A stretch of 62,556 nucleotides of DNA, from contig NZ_LGHM01000110.1 of the NCBI RefSeq assembly GCF_001908185.1, positions 1 to 62,556 of the forward strand, given 5' to 3'. A program made the translations under genes and the position numbers. This document shows, piece by piece, positions 52,928 through 61,850 of the stretch. This DNA is from Bradyrhizobium sp. AS23.2 (GTDB taxonomy: Bacteria; Pseudomonadota; Alphaproteobacteria; Rhizobiales; Xanthobacteraceae). Under the pieces are notes generated by a model that searched no databases, was not told the origin of the DNA, and was given only the letters and a program-made list of their open reading frames with translations. How positions within the stretch are numbered: the first letter of the stretch is position 1; each line of letters starts with the position of its first letter.

Positions 52928-53734
52928 ATGTCAGATATAATACGGGCAGTAATCCTCGGCATCATCGAGGGTGTGACCGAGTTCCTTCCCGTTTCCTCGA
53001 CCGGCCACCTGCTGCTTGCGGAGCGCTTCTTTCACCTCGGCGAGGGCGCTTTCTGGGATTCGTTTACCGTTCTGATCCAGCTCGGCGCGATCCTCGCGAT
53101 CGTCGGGCTGTACTTCAGGAAGCTGTGGGATGTCGCGATCGGCTTCTTCACGGGCGACAGCTATTCGCGCCGCTTCGTGATCGGCGTGCTGGTGGCGTTC
53201 CTGCCCGCTGTCGTTGTCGGTCTCGTTGCCGGCAAATACATCAAGAGCGTGCTGTTCAATCCGTGGGTCGTCTGCTTCACGCTGATCGTCGGCGGCGCCA
53301 TCCTGCTCTGGGTCGACAAGCTCGATCTCAAGCCGCGAGAGCACGACGCCACCAAGTTTCCGCTGTTGATGTACCTCTATATCGGTATTGCGCAGTGCGT
53401 GGCGATGATCCCGGGCGTGTCTCGCTCCGGTGCCAGCATCGTCGCTGCGATGCTTCTGGGGGCCGACAAGCGTGCGGCGGCGGAGTTCTCGTTCTTTCTC
53501 GCCATCCCCACCATGATCGGCGCGTTCGCCTACGACTTCTACAAGAACCGCTCAGAGATGACGATGGACCACATGGGCATCGTCGCAATCGGCTTCGTGG
53601 TGTCCTTCATCACCGCGATCATCGTGGTGAAGACGTTCCTGGACTACGTCACCCGCCACGGCTTCGTGGTATTCGCCTGGTGGCGCGTCATCGTCGGCAC
53701 GCTCGGCCTGATCGCGCTGGCGCTCGGTCATTAA
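52928..53734 (+). CDS. uppP: Undecaprenyl-diphosphatase UppP (BacA)
   Basis: A 268-residue integral membrane phosphatase recycling undecaprenyl diphosphate to the monophosphate carrier. Both catalytic motifs are present: EGVTEFLPVSSTGHLLLAE (about 14-32) and PGVSRSGASIVAAMLLG (about 164-180). About eight membrane segments. It lies 100 bp before dprE1, and supplies the type of lipid carrier that the DprE1/DprE2 pathway would use. Confidence 0.97.
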   Translation: MSDIIRAVILGIIEGVTEFLPVSSTGHLLLAERFFHLGEGAFWDSFTVLIQLGAILAIVGLYFRKLWDVAIGFFTGDSYSRRFVIGVLVAFLPAVVVGLVAGKYIKSVLFNPWVVCFTLIVGGAILLWVDKLDLKPREHDATKFPLLMYLYIGIAQCVAMIPGVSRSGASIVAAMLLGADKRAAAEFSFFLAIPTMIGAFAYDFYKNRSEMTMDHMGIVAIGFVVSFITAIIVVKTFLDYVTRHGFVVFAWWRVIVGTLGLIALALGH

Positions 53735-53834
53735 CCTCTGAAAACTCGCCGATACGCCTCAACGTAATATAAGCTTTTGATCGGTAGGCAGTTTCCAGGG
53801 CAGGGCGGTACGCGCCCTGCACAGGAGCTGAACC

Positions 53835-55166
53835 ATGACCCTCGTCAGTGGCTGGGGACGCTTTCCGGTCGTCGATACCGATCTCCGGCGGCCGCGATCG
53901 TTCGCGGCGGTTGGTGAGGCCGTCGCCGGTCTGGCCGGCGCAGTTGCGCGCGGCAATGGCCGGGCCTATGGCGATGCGGCCATCGGTGCAGCCAGGACCG
54001 TCGCGATGACGGGCTTCGACCGGGTCAGGTCGTTCGATCCGGCGACCGGGCGCATCCGCCTCGAGGCCGGTCTGCTGCTATCGGACCTGATCGACACTTT
54101 TGGACCCCGCGGCTTCCTCCCCTTCGTCGTGCCGGGCACGCGGTTTGTCTCGATCGGCGGCGCCATCGCCGCGGACGTGCACGGCAAGAACCATCATTGC
54201 GAGGGCGGCTTCGGCCGCTATGTCGACAGCATCCTGCTGCGTACCGGGCAGGGCGAAGTCATCGAGGCCTCGCGCGAGCAGAATTCGGATGCCTTCTTCG
54301 CGACCGTCGGCGGCATGGGCCTCACCGGTGTCATCCTCGAAGCGACGATGCGGTTGCGGCCGGTCGAGACCGGCTGGATCCGCGAGCGGGTGATCTCCGC
54401 GTCCGATCTCGATGCAGCGATGCGCGCGCTCGATGCCGGTGATTCCGCGACCTATTCGGTGGCATGGATCGATTGCGCGTCGCGAGGGCGCGATCTCGGC
54501 CGCTCGCTGATCTATCTCGGTGAGCACGCACGCGCAGACGAGCTTGCCGGTGGCGCCGGTGCATTTCCGGCCGGCAGGAATCCCGGGCTCGCCGTGCCCG
54601 TCGACCTGCCGTCGATGACGCTGAACCGCTACAGCATCCGCGCCTTCAACGAACTCTACTACCGCATGGGCGCAAGGCGCGCCGGCGGCAATCATGTGGT
54701 TTCGCTCTATCCCTATTTCTTCCCGCTCGACAGCATCGCCGACTGGAACCGCATCTATGGCCGGCGCGGCTTCCTCCAGCATCAATGCGTGATCCCGGAG
54801 CAGGGTGCGCGCGACGTGCTCGGCGATATCCTGGACCGCGTCGCACGGCGCGGCGATGCCTCCTTTCTCGCGGTGCTGAAGAAACTCGGCCAGGGCGACG
54901 GCATCCTGTCGTTCCCGCTGCCCGGCTACACCCTGGCGCTGGATTTCCCGATGAAGGGTGACGTCCTGAATTTCCTCGACGAGATCGATCGCCTCGTCGT
55001 CGCCGCCGGCGGCCGGCTCTATCTCGCCAAGGATGCGCGCCAGTCGCGCGCGACGTTCGAGGCCGGCTATCCGGCCTTGTCGCGCTTCAACGCGATCCGC
55101 AAGTCGCTCGATCCCGCCGGAAATATCCGCTCGAAACTATCACAGCGTCTGATTGATGAGGTTTAA
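53835..55166 (+). CDS. dprE1: DprE1-like FAD-dependent decaprenylphosphoryl-ribose oxidase
   Basis: A 443-residue VAO-type flavoenzyme. FAD-domain marks: GNGRAYGDAAIG, VVPGTRFVSIGGAIAADVHG, KNHHCEGGFGRYVDS. By family knowledge DprE1 oxidises polyprenyl-phosphoryl-ribose at C2' as the first half of epimerisation to arabinose. The catalytic Lys (YLAKDAR, Lys399) is kept; the Cys attacked by benzothiazinones in the mycobacterial enzyme is Ala368 here (LALDFP). Good site AGGAGCTGAACC before the ATG. It is 3 bp from dprE2. Confidence 0.9.
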   Translation: MTLVSGWGRFPVVDTDLRRPRSFAAVGEAVAGLAGAVARGNGRAYGDAAIGAARTVAMTGFDRVRSFDPATGRIRLEAGLLLSDLIDTFGPRGFLPFVVPGTRFVSIGGAIAADVHGKNHHCEGGFGRYVDSILLRTGQGEVIEASREQNSDAFFATVGGMGLTGVILEATMRLRPVETGWIRERVISASDLDAAMRALDAGDSATYSVAWIDCASRGRDLGRSLIYLGEHARADELAGGAGAFPAGRNPGLAVPVDLPSMTLNRYSIRAFNELYYRMGARRAGGNHVVSLYPYFFPLDSIADWNRIYGRRGFLQHQCVIPEQGARDVLGDILDRVARRGDASFLAVLKKLGQGDGILSFPLPGYTLALDFPMKGDVLNFLDEIDRLVVAAGGRLYLAKDARQSRATFEAGYPALSRFNAIRKSLDPAGNIRSKLSQRLIDEV

Positions 55167-55169
55167 GCC

Positions 55170-55910
55170 GTGACGTCACGCAAGACAGTCTTGGTGCTGG
55201 GTGGCTCCTCCGATATCGGCCGTGCCACCGCGCGCGCCTTTGCGAAGGCAGGGTACGATGTCGCCCTCGCAGGGCGCGACGTCGCCGTGCTGGAGCCCGA
55301 CGCCGCCGATCTGCGCGCGCGTTACAACGTCGAAGTTGGCATCCATAAGTTCGACGTGCTCGACACCGCCTCGTTCGACGGGTTTGTCGACGCTCTTCCG
55401 GCGTTGCCTGACGTGGTCATCTCGATCGTCGGATTATTGGGCACGCAGGAGAGCGCGCAAGAAGATCTCGCGCACGCCACGACGATCATGCGCTCGAACT
55501 ACGAAGGCCCATCGCTGATCCTCGGCCTGTTCGCGGAAAAGTTCTTGGCGCGCGGCAACGGTACGATCGTCGGCGTGTCGTCGGTCGCGGGCGATCGCGG
55601 CCGCGCCTCGAACTATGTCTACGGTTCGGCCAAGGCCGGGTTCTCGGCGTTCCTGTCGGGCCTACGCGCCCGCGCCAGCCGCGGCGGCTTGCATGTCGTC
55701 ACGGTGAAGCCCGGCTTCGTCCGCACCAGGATGACAGAAGGCATGAAGCTGATCGGGCCGCTCACTGTCGAAGCGCCAGTCGTGGGCGACGCGATCCTTC
55801 AGGCCGTCGAGAAGAAGACCGACGTCGTCTATGTCAGCGGCAAATGGCGCCTCGTGATGCTCATCATCAAGACGCTGCCGGAGGCGATCTTCAAGAAGCT
55901 GAAGTTCTGA
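55170..55910 (+). CDS. dprE2: DprE2-like short-chain dehydrogenase/reductase
   Basis: A 246-residue SDR. NAD(P)-binding VLVLGGSSDIGRATARAFAK at the N-terminus and the catalytic YVYGSAKAGFSAF near 150. In the DprE1/DprE2 pair this enzyme reduces the 2'-keto intermediate to the arabinose form. GTG start 3 bp after the dprE1 stop, with GAGG upstream; translational coupling is likely. Confidence 0.9.
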   Translation: MTSRKTVLVLGGSSDIGRATARAFAKAGYDVALAGRDVAVLEPDAADLRARYNVEVGIHKFDVLDTASFDGFVDALPALPDVVISIVGLLGTQESAQEDLAHATTIMRSNYEGPSLILGLFAEKFLARGNGTIVGVSSVAGDRGRASNYVYGSAKAGFSAFLSGLRARASRGGLHVVTVKPGFVRTRMTEGMKLIGPLTVEAPVVGDAILQAVEKKTDVVYVSGKWRLVMLIIKTLPEAIFKKLKF

Positions 55911-55950
55911 CGCTTGAGGGTCTGCGCTGCGGCCACGGCGGCGGTGCACT

Positions 55951-56083
55951 CCCTCGCCCCGTTCTTACGGGGAGAGGGTTGGGGTGAGGGGCCTCTCTCC
56001 ACACGTGACATGGTCGAGGGACCTGTACCCCCTCACCCGGATCGCAAGGGCGATCCGACCTCTCCCCGCAAGCGGGGCGAGGT
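55951..56083. repeat. Palindromic intergenic repeat (CCCTCGCCCCGTTCTTACGG type)
   Basis: CCTCGCCCCGTTCTTACGGGG and CCCCGCAAGCGGGGCGAGG at the ends, plus GGGTGAGGGGCCTCTC opposite CCCCCTCACCCGGATCG. Same family as 35541-35683. Between convergent dprE2 and the NDUFA9-like gene. Confidence 0.88.
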
Positions 56084-56094
56084 GAAGGAAGACC

Positions 56095-57060
56095 TTACGC
56101 GCCGTTATGCTGGAACTGCCCGGCGGCGCGGAAGCGCCAGAGATATTGCGGGGCGATCGCTTCCAGCGAATCGCCTGATATGCCGAGGCCTTCCAGCGTC
56201 AGGCCTGCGGCCTTGGCCGTATCCGACACGACATTGTCGCGCTCGAGCAGCGTGACCTGGTCCGGCGTCAGCTTGAACGCACCCGGCGCGAATTGCAGGA
56301 ACGCGGCCTGGAAGCGGGCCAGCCCGAACGGCAGCGGGATCAGCATCCGCTCGCGGTCGGTGATTTTAAGGATGGCCTCGATGATCTCGCGCATGGTCAG
56401 CACTTCCGGCCCGCCGAGCTCGTACGTGGCGCCGGCCTTGGCCTTGCCGTCGACGGCATCCGCGATCGCGGTGGCGACGTCGCCGACATAGACCGGCTGC
56501 ATCCTGGTCTCGCCGCCGATCAGCGGCAGCACCGGCGACATGCGCGCCAGCGCGCCAAAACGGTTGGTGAACTGATCTTCGGGCCCGAAGACCACGGAGG
56601 GGCGGAAGATCGTCGCAGAGGGCACCGCGGCTGTCACCGCGGCCTCGCCGGCCGCCTTGGCCTTGGCATAGCGCGAGGGCGATTCGGCGTCGGCGCCGAT
56701 CGCCGAAACGTGCACCAGCCTGGCGCCGGCGGCCGCCGCCGCCTTGGCGACGGTCTCGGCGCCCTTGGCCTGGACGGCGTCAAAGGTTTGTGCGCCGCTC
56801 TCGGCGAGGATGCCGACCAGATTGATGGCGACATGCGAATCACGCACCGCCGCCTCGACCGAGGCCGGATAGCGCAAATTGGCCTGCACGGTGTGGACCT
56901 GCCCGACCCTGCCGGAGGGCTGGAGGTATCCGGCGAGTTCCGGCCGCCGCACCGCAACCCGGACCCGGTAATCGCGCTTGCACAGCGCGCGGACGACATT
57001 CCGGCCCAAAAACCCCGATCCGCCGAAAACCGTGACGAGAGTTTCCAGATTCGATGCCAT
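56095..57060 (-). CDS. Complex I NDUFA9-family NAD(P)-binding protein
   Basis: A 321-residue atypical short-chain dehydrogenase. N-terminal VTVFGGSGFLGRNVVRALCK is the nucleotide-binding motif, followed by YRVRVAVRRPELAGYLQPSG, VHVSAIGADAESPSRYAKAK and FRPSVVFGPEDQFTNRFGAL. In mitochondria and alphaproteobacteria this family is linked with complex I assembly or ubiquinone biosynthesis. No complex I genes are adjacent. Confidence 0.92.
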   Translation of the reverse strand: MASNLETLVTVFGGSGFLGRNVVRALCKRDYRVRVAVRRPELAGYLQPSGRVGQVHTVQANLRYPASVEAAVRDSHVAINLVGILAESGAQTFDAVQAKGAETVAKAAAAAGARLVHVSAIGADAESPSRYAKAKAAGEAAVTAAVPSATIFRPSVVFGPEDQFTNRFGALARMSPVLPLIGGETRMQPVYVGDVATAIADAVDGKAKAGATYELGGPEVLTMREIIEAILKITDRERMLIPLPFGLARFQAAFLQFAPGAFKLTPDQVTLLERDNVVSDTAKAAGLTLEGLGISGDSLEAIAPQYLWRFRAAGQFQHNGA

Positions 57061-57211
57061 GGGGGTCCATTCCTGCGGGAAGAGTGCGTCTTGTCAGGCT
57101 TGTATCGGGCCGGTTTGCGTTGCGCAATCCGCATCCCCAAGCAGGCTTTAAGCATCATTTGACAACGGCGTCACCGAACCGTAGTAACCGCCTCCGTGCC
57201 CCAAACGGCAT

Positions 57212-57298
<87 letters not shown>

Positions 57299-57475
57299 TC
57301 GCTCCGCGATGCCTTTGATTTCGCTTAAGTTCTTGACAATGAAGGGTTCTCGACCGCTTCAAGCAGTCGAGGACACCAGCTGTTGTGGCGTGGCTGACGC
57401 GATCAGCATCGACATCGGACGCTACCCTGCGTCGCGGATGCCGAGCGGGCGGGGAGCCAGCGGCGCGGGTTCACG
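57299..57475. other. Stretch between tRNA-Leu and the NTF2-like gene
   Basis: No gene, integrase or copy of the tRNA 3' end was found. Base composition is lower in G+C than the chromosome on the other side of the tRNA. Confidence 0.4.
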
Positions 57476-57898
57476 TCAGCGGGTTGGTCGTGGGCTAGTC
57501 CAACGCTCCAGCTCCACAGCGTCGCTCCAGGTCGATCCTGGCGGCTGCATTGATATCCAAGTCTCCGCTAGCCTGCCCTCCTCAATTCGGTACGACTGCA
57601 TGCCTGCGCGGCTGCATGGTTCGCCGGTCTTCGGATCGGTCCATCTGAAACAGAAGCGAAACCAAACTCGGTCGCTGCTGAAGGAGTGATCGAAGACTGC
57701 GACCCTGATACCGGGTCTGTCCTTGTGGATGGCTGCCAGCTCCGCAGCGTAAGCCTCGCGTGTCACCGTTCGGTCGCCGTTCTCTCCATGGCGAATGTAG
57801 TGAGGGCAGACGCAGCTCGACACGAGGTCGTACTGCTGCTCATGCCAAACCTGTTCCCATCGGTCGAACAGGTCGCGTGTATCGGTCTCATTTGCCAT
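57476..57898 (-). CDS. NTF2-like/SnoaL ester-cyclase-type protein
   Basis: A 140-residue protein starting at ATG 57898. The pattern DLFDRWEQVWHEQQYDLVSS, CPHYIRHGENGDRTVTREAY and SYRIEEGRLAETWIS is that of polyketide-cyclase/SnoaL-like proteins with an NTF2 fold. Codon use is less G+C-biased than the neighbouring housekeeping genes. It is divergent from the WYL regulator, which probably controls it through the palindromes between them. Confidence 0.8.
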   Translation of the reverse strand: MANETDTRDLFDRWEQVWHEQQYDLVSSCVCPHYIRHGENGDRTVTREAYAAELAAIHKDRPGIRVAVFDHSFSSDRVWFRFCFRWTDPKTGEPCSRAGMQSYRIEEGRLAETWISMQPPGSTWSDAVELERWTSPRPTR

Positions 57899-57955
57899 TG
57901 ATGAACTTGGCTCCTTGCGGCTCGGCGAATCTAGTCGCCTGCTTCTACGAAACCG

Positions 57956-57979
57956 CTCCTGACAGCATGGTGTCAGGAG
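57956..57979. promoter_or_regulatory. Perfect inverted repeat in the NTF2-like/WYL intergenic region
   Basis: CTCCTGACA-GCATGG-TGTCAGGAG: nine-base arms, six-base spacer. It lies about 60 bp upstream of the NTF2-like gene start. Candidate operator or hairpin. Confidence 0.55.
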
Positions 57980-57986
57980 ACTGGCA

Positions 57987-58016
57987 GGAGTACAGCTAGG
58001 ACTTATGCTGTACTCC
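57987..58016. promoter_or_regulatory. Perfect inverted repeat just upstream of the WYL regulator gene
   Basis: GGAGTACAGC-TAGGACTTAT-GCTGTACTCC: ten-base arms, ten-base spacer, ending 11 bp before the WYL start. The TTATGCTGTACTCC side resembles a -10 region embedded in the repeat. Likely autoregulatory operator. Confidence 0.65.
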
Positions 58017-58026
58017 GAGGCTCGTG

Positions 58027-58752
58027 ATGCGCCGCGCTGACCGTCTCTTCGCAATCATTCAGATACTGCGCCGGAAAAAGAGGGCAACGCGAGCAGTGGA
58101 TCTTGCCGCCCGCCTGGAGGTCTCAGAGCGCACCATCTATCGAGACATCAGCGACATGGTCGCGAGGGGCGTGCCAATCGATGGCGCGGCCGGGATTGGG
58201 TACATCCTCCGGCCGGGCTTCGACTTGCCGCCCCTGATGTTCAACGAGAACGAGATTGAGGCGCTGCTACTGGGGGCCCGTATCGTCCAGTCTTGGGCTG
58301 ACTCTGAACTTGCCGCAGCAGCTGCTGCTGCGATGGACAAGGTTGCCGCTGTCTTGCCGGAAACAATTCGCCGACAGCTCGACCTTGTCCGCGTGTGGGC
58401 ACCTGACGATCACACCCGTGAACCCATCACGATTGACCAAGCAGCCTTGCGTCACGCAGTCCGAGATCAGCGCAAGGTCCGGTTCTCCTATTTGGACCTT
58501 GATGGTCGAACGTCCGAGCGTGTGGTGCGGCCTCTGATCATGGCGTTCTACGGACCGGTTTGGCTCCTCGCTGCCTGGTGCGAGCTGCGCAATGGGTTTC
58601 GCGTGTTCCGCATGGACCGGATGTCTGCCTTCTCTGCGCTAGAAGCGAGGTTCGATGCCGAACCGGGCAAGACAGCACAGGACTTCTTGAAGCAGGATAC
58701 CGAGAAGAAACGGGCGGCCACGCGCTCGCTACGTCGGGCAGTCGCTGTCTGA
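58027..58752 (+). CDS. HTH-WYL domain transcriptional regulator (YafY type)
   Basis: A 241-residue regulator. N-terminal winged HTH: ADRLFAIIQILRRKKRATRA, LEVSERTIYRDISDMVARGV, GYILRPGFDLPPLMFNENEI; the WYL domain has VRFSYLDLDGRTSERVVRPL and GPVWLLAAWCELRNGFRVFR (WLLAAWCEL in place of the usual WYL core), ending FRMDRMSAF. WYL domains bind small ligands. Start at ATG 58027 with CGAGG upstream. Divergent from the NTF2-like gene. Confidence 0.92.
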   Translation: MRRADRLFAIIQILRRKKRATRAVDLAARLEVSERTIYRDISDMVARGVPIDGAAGIGYILRPGFDLPPLMFNENEIEALLLGARIVQSWADSELAAAAAAAMDKVAAVLPETIRRQLDLVRVWAPDDHTREPITIDQAALRHAVRDQRKVRFSYLDLDGRTSERVVRPLIMAFYGPVWLLAAWCELRNGFRVFRMDRMSAFSALEARFDAEPGKTAQDFLKQDTEKKRAATRSLRRAVAV

Positions 58753-58832
58753 ATTGCCGTCTGCATCACGCTGCAACTGGACACAGGACTGGTGCACAAA
58801 GACTCATAGGCGGTCGAAAATCCCGCCCGCCC

Positions 58833-60101
58833 TCAGACGACCCTCTTGCCGGCTCGATTCGCGACCGACCTCTGCACAAAATACATCGCGACCAGCGAGA
58901 CGATTGCCGACGCGACGACGACGTAGCCGATCCGGTCGAAATGAAGCAGCGAGCCATCCGGTTCCTGCGCGATGATCGCGCCGGCGAGCACCGAGCCGAG
59001 CCCGCCGGAGAGTTGCTGAAGTGACGCGCTCACCGCGCTGAACGAGCCGCGCTGGCTGGGATCGGGGATCGCCGACATCAGGGCCTGCGACGGGATCATG
59101 CGCGAAAAGATGCCGACGAACATCAGGACGTTGACGAGGATCGCGGTCGCGAGCGAGACGTGGCCGAGATGGGTGTAGATCAGCACCATGATCACCGACA
59201 CCACGCTGCCGAAGACAAAGGTCGGGTATTTGCCGAATGCGTCGCTCGCCCTGCCGACCAGCGGTCCCGTGACGATACTGAACAGGCCGGAGACGAGATA
59301 GATCGTCGGCAGGTGCAGGATGTCGATGCCGAGATTATGCACGGTGAAGGCGCTGGAGAAGGGCATCAGCATGAACCCGCCCGTCGCCAGCAACGTCGTG
59401 ACCGCAAAGGCCAGCGTATAGCGCGGCTGTCCGAGGGTCGCGATCAGGTGGTGGAAAGGGTTCTTGTCCTGCTTCAGTCGCAGATGCGCGTCGACCGGCT
59501 CCATTGCCAGGGCGATGACGGCGATCGCCACGATCGACACACCGACGATCGCAGCGAAGCAGAAATGCCAGCTCCAGTGATTGGCGAGAAAAAGCCCGGC
59601 CGGAATACCGAGCACCTGGCTCGCGGCGAACGCGGTCTGGATGAATCCCATCACGCGGCCGCGCTGATGCAACGGGAACAGGTCGGTGACGATCGCGAGC
59701 ACGATCGAGCCGATCACGCCGCCGAACAATCCGGTCACGATCCTGCCGAGCAGCAGCACATGGTAACTCTGCGCCGCGGCGCAGAGCATGGTTCCGAGCG
59801 TGAAGCCGACATAGAAGAACAACAGCAGGCGCTTGCGATCGAAGCGATCGGCAAAGCCGGCGGCCAGGATGCCCGAAATCCCCGCGCTGAATGCGTAGGC
59901 CGAAACCGCGACGCCGAACTGTCCGGCCGTGATGTTGAGCGAGGGCATCAGGATGGCGCCGAGCGGCGACATGATGATGAAATCGAGAATGATCGTGAAC
60001 TGGGTGAACGCGAGCAGCGCGATGAGGAGCGACTGGTAGCGCGAAAAGCCGCGCTGACGATCCTGATCGTCGATGGGCGCTGCGAGCGTCTGTTCGGTCA
60101 T
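58833..60101 (-). CDS. MFS transporter (drug/arabinose efflux type)
   Basis: A 422-residue protein with about twelve membrane segments, for example LIALLAFTQFTIILDFIIMS at the start and YVVVASAIVSLVAMYFVQR at the end. The MFS loop 2-3 motif is GFADRFDRKRLLLFFYVGF. The overall pattern matches DHA1 drug/H+ or sugar efflux proteins of the AraJ/YceL group. Substrate unknown. Start at 60101 (MTEQTLAAPIDDQ). Divergent from ubiA. Confidence 0.92.
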   Translation of the reverse strand: MTEQTLAAPIDDQDRQRGFSRYQSLLIALLAFTQFTIILDFIIMSPLGAILMPSLNITAGQFGVAVSAYAFSAGISGILAAGFADRFDRKRLLLFFYVGFTLGTMLCAAAQSYHVLLLGRIVTGLFGGVIGSIVLAIVTDLFPLHQRGRVMGFIQTAFAASQVLGIPAGLFLANHWSWHFCFAAIVGVSIVAIAVIALAMEPVDAHLRLKQDKNPFHHLIATLGQPRYTLAFAVTTLLATGGFMLMPFSSAFTVHNLGIDILHLPTIYLVSGLFSIVTGPLVGRASDAFGKYPTFVFGSVVSVIMVLIYTHLGHVSLATAILVNVLMFVGIFSRMIPSQALMSAIPDPSQRGSFSAVSASLQQLSGGLGSVLAGAIIAQEPDGSLLHFDRIGYVVVASAIVSLVAMYFVQRSVANRAGKRVV

Positions 60102-60382
60102 GGCACCTGGTTCACGGCGAGCGGGGAAGGGAAGCGTGAGAAGCTGACGACAGATGGGGTGGTGCAGGGACGATTTCCATGGAGCGCATGGCGCAAGTTC
60201 CGCTGGGATGTGAAGCTCGCGCCGGGTTGTGGGATCCATGCAACAGCCCGGCGCACCGATTGGACCCGGGCATCCCGCGGAGGTCGTCCGCCTATCCTCC
60301 AGTCCAATTAAGCCGCCCTTAGCGAATGCTCCCTTAGGGTTCCGACCGTCCATTTTCCCTGCTCCCCGGCCGAGGGCCGGTC

Positions 60383-61621
60383 ATGTTGCGGTCAGTAGAG
60401 CGTTTTCGGATGGAGCAGCCTGCCTGGCAGTATGGTTCTGGCGTGCCCGAGCCGTCGGTAGCGGTGGCGGCTGCCCGGACGCTCGTCATCGATCTCGAAG
60501 GCGCGCTGTTGCGTTCGGAGCTGCTGATGGAAGCGCTGTTCAGTCGGCCCGGGCTCATGCTTGCTCGCTTCGGCGCCGGTGGACGCCCGGGAATGGCGGC
60601 GCTCACGGATATTTTGGCGCGGGCCGAGATCGACTACGCCCATCTGCCCTATGATTCCGACGTGCTGAACCGGGCGCTCGCTGCACGGGCGCGAGGCGAG
60701 AAGATCTATCTGGTAGCTAGCCGCTTCGCCCATCATGCGGCCGGCATTGCCGCGCATCTCGGTTTTGACGGCGTCGTTACGCCCGCCGATCTCGCCGCAG
60801 GCGACACGCTGCCGTTCGATCGTGCCGCCATCGAGCGCATCGAGGATCGCGGCAGCCGCAGCGCTAGTCTGAAAATCTGGGCGAAGGCGCTGCGCGTCTA
60901 TCAATACGCCAAGAACACGCTGGTGTTCGTGCCGGCGATCACGGCGCATCAGATGAATCTTGCGACGCTCGGCTCCGCGCTGCTGGCGTTCCTGGCTTTC
61001 TCGGCCTGCGCATCGGGCGCCTATCTGGTGAACGACCTGCTTGATCTCGCCGCAGACAGGCAGCATCCGACCAAGCGCCATCGCGCCCTCGCCGCCGGCG
61101 ATCTGCCGATCTCGTCGGCGCTGCTCGCGATCCCTGCGTTGTGGCTGTTCGCGGTCGCGGCCAGCCTCTGCATCTCGCCCGTCTTCCTCGGCGTGCTCGG
61201 TGCCTATCTCGCCACCACGATCGCCTATTCGCTCGTGCTCAAGCGCAAGATGCTGGTCGACGTCGTCACGCTCGCCGGCCTTTATACGTTGCGCATCATC
61301 GCCGGTGCGGTCGGCGTCGGCGTGGTGCTGTCGGAATGGCTTTTGATCTTCTCGCTGTTCGTGTTCACCTCGCTGGCGCTGATCAAGCGCTTCAGCGAGC
61401 TCAGCATGCGCGAGAGCGCAGGTCTCGCCGATCCCTCCAACCGCGACTACAGGATCACCGACCTGCACGTGATCGCCGCGATGGCGGCCGCGAGCGCAAT
61501 GAACGCGGTGACCGTGTTCTCGCTCTATGTGTCCTCGTCCGCGGTGACGCCGCTCTACAGCCGATCCTGGATGCTGTGGCTCCTGAACCCGCTGCTGCTC
61601 TACTGGTTCGGCCGCGCCTGA
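60383..61621 (+). CDS. UbiA-family polyprenyl-phosphate phosphoribosyltransferase with degenerate HAD domain
   Basis: A 412-residue protein. Residues 30-150 resemble a HAD domain: LVIDLEGALLRSELL has Glu where the second Asp of DxD belongs, and the later Lys and GDxxxD motifs are missing. The membrane part (about 175-412) is a UbiA transferase with the first Asp-rich motif NDLLDLAADRQHPTKRHRAL and YTLRIIAGAVGVG. The Rv3806c-type enzymes of this group make decaprenyl-phosphoryl-5-phosphoribose, precursor of the DprE1 substrate. The frame stops at WFGRA; the expected continuation lies in another frame directly after (61621-61734). Confidence 0.85.
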   Translation: MLRSVERFRMEQPAWQYGSGVPEPSVAVAAARTLVIDLEGALLRSELLMEALFSRPGLMLARFGAGGRPGMAALTDILARAEIDYAHLPYDSDVLNRALAARARGEKIYLVASRFAHHAAGIAAHLGFDGVVTPADLAAGDTLPFDRAAIERIEDRGSRSASLKIWAKALRVYQYAKNTLVFVPAITAHQMNLATLGSALLAFLAFSACASGAYLVNDLLDLAADRQHPTKRHRALAAGDLPISSALLAIPALWLFAVAASLCISPVFLGVLGAYLATTIAYSLVLKRKMLVDVVTLAGLYTLRIIAGAVGVGVVLSEWLLIFSLFVFTSLALIKRFSELSMRESAGLADPSNRDYRITDLHVIAAMAAASAMNAVTVFSLYVSSSAVTPLYSRSWMLWLLNPLLLYWFGRA

Positions 61622-61734
61622 TGATGGCGCATCGCCGCGAGATGCCCGACGATCCCATCATCTACGCCTTCCGCGACGGCCCCAGCCGCATCACGGTCGC
61701 GGCGATGATCTGCATTATGCTGGCGGCGATCTGA
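61621..61734 (+). pseudogene. Out-of-frame C-terminal tail of the UbiA-family gene
   Basis: The UbiA stop overlaps the next ATG as TGATG. The 37-residue frame MMAHRREMPDDPIIYAFRD, then SRITVAAMICIMLAAI reads like the usual end of this family, with a last membrane helix. One added base before CTGATG would join the two frames. Either a true frameshift, a sequence error, or two coupled pieces. Confidence 0.65.
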
Positions 61735-61850
61735 CCGGGCTTTTGAGGGCATCCCGCGCTTGCGCGGCCTGCCTCAAGTGGCTACATCGCGGGCAATCCG
61801 AATTAGCCTATTGTGCCGACAGACCAATCCGATCGAGGTTTTGAAACGCC

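Noticed and set aside
57299..60101. Classical tRNA-borne integrative island with direct repeat
   Set aside because: No integrase gene and no second copy of the tRNA 3' end was found between tRNA-Leu and the MFS gene, so only a small islet is suggested.
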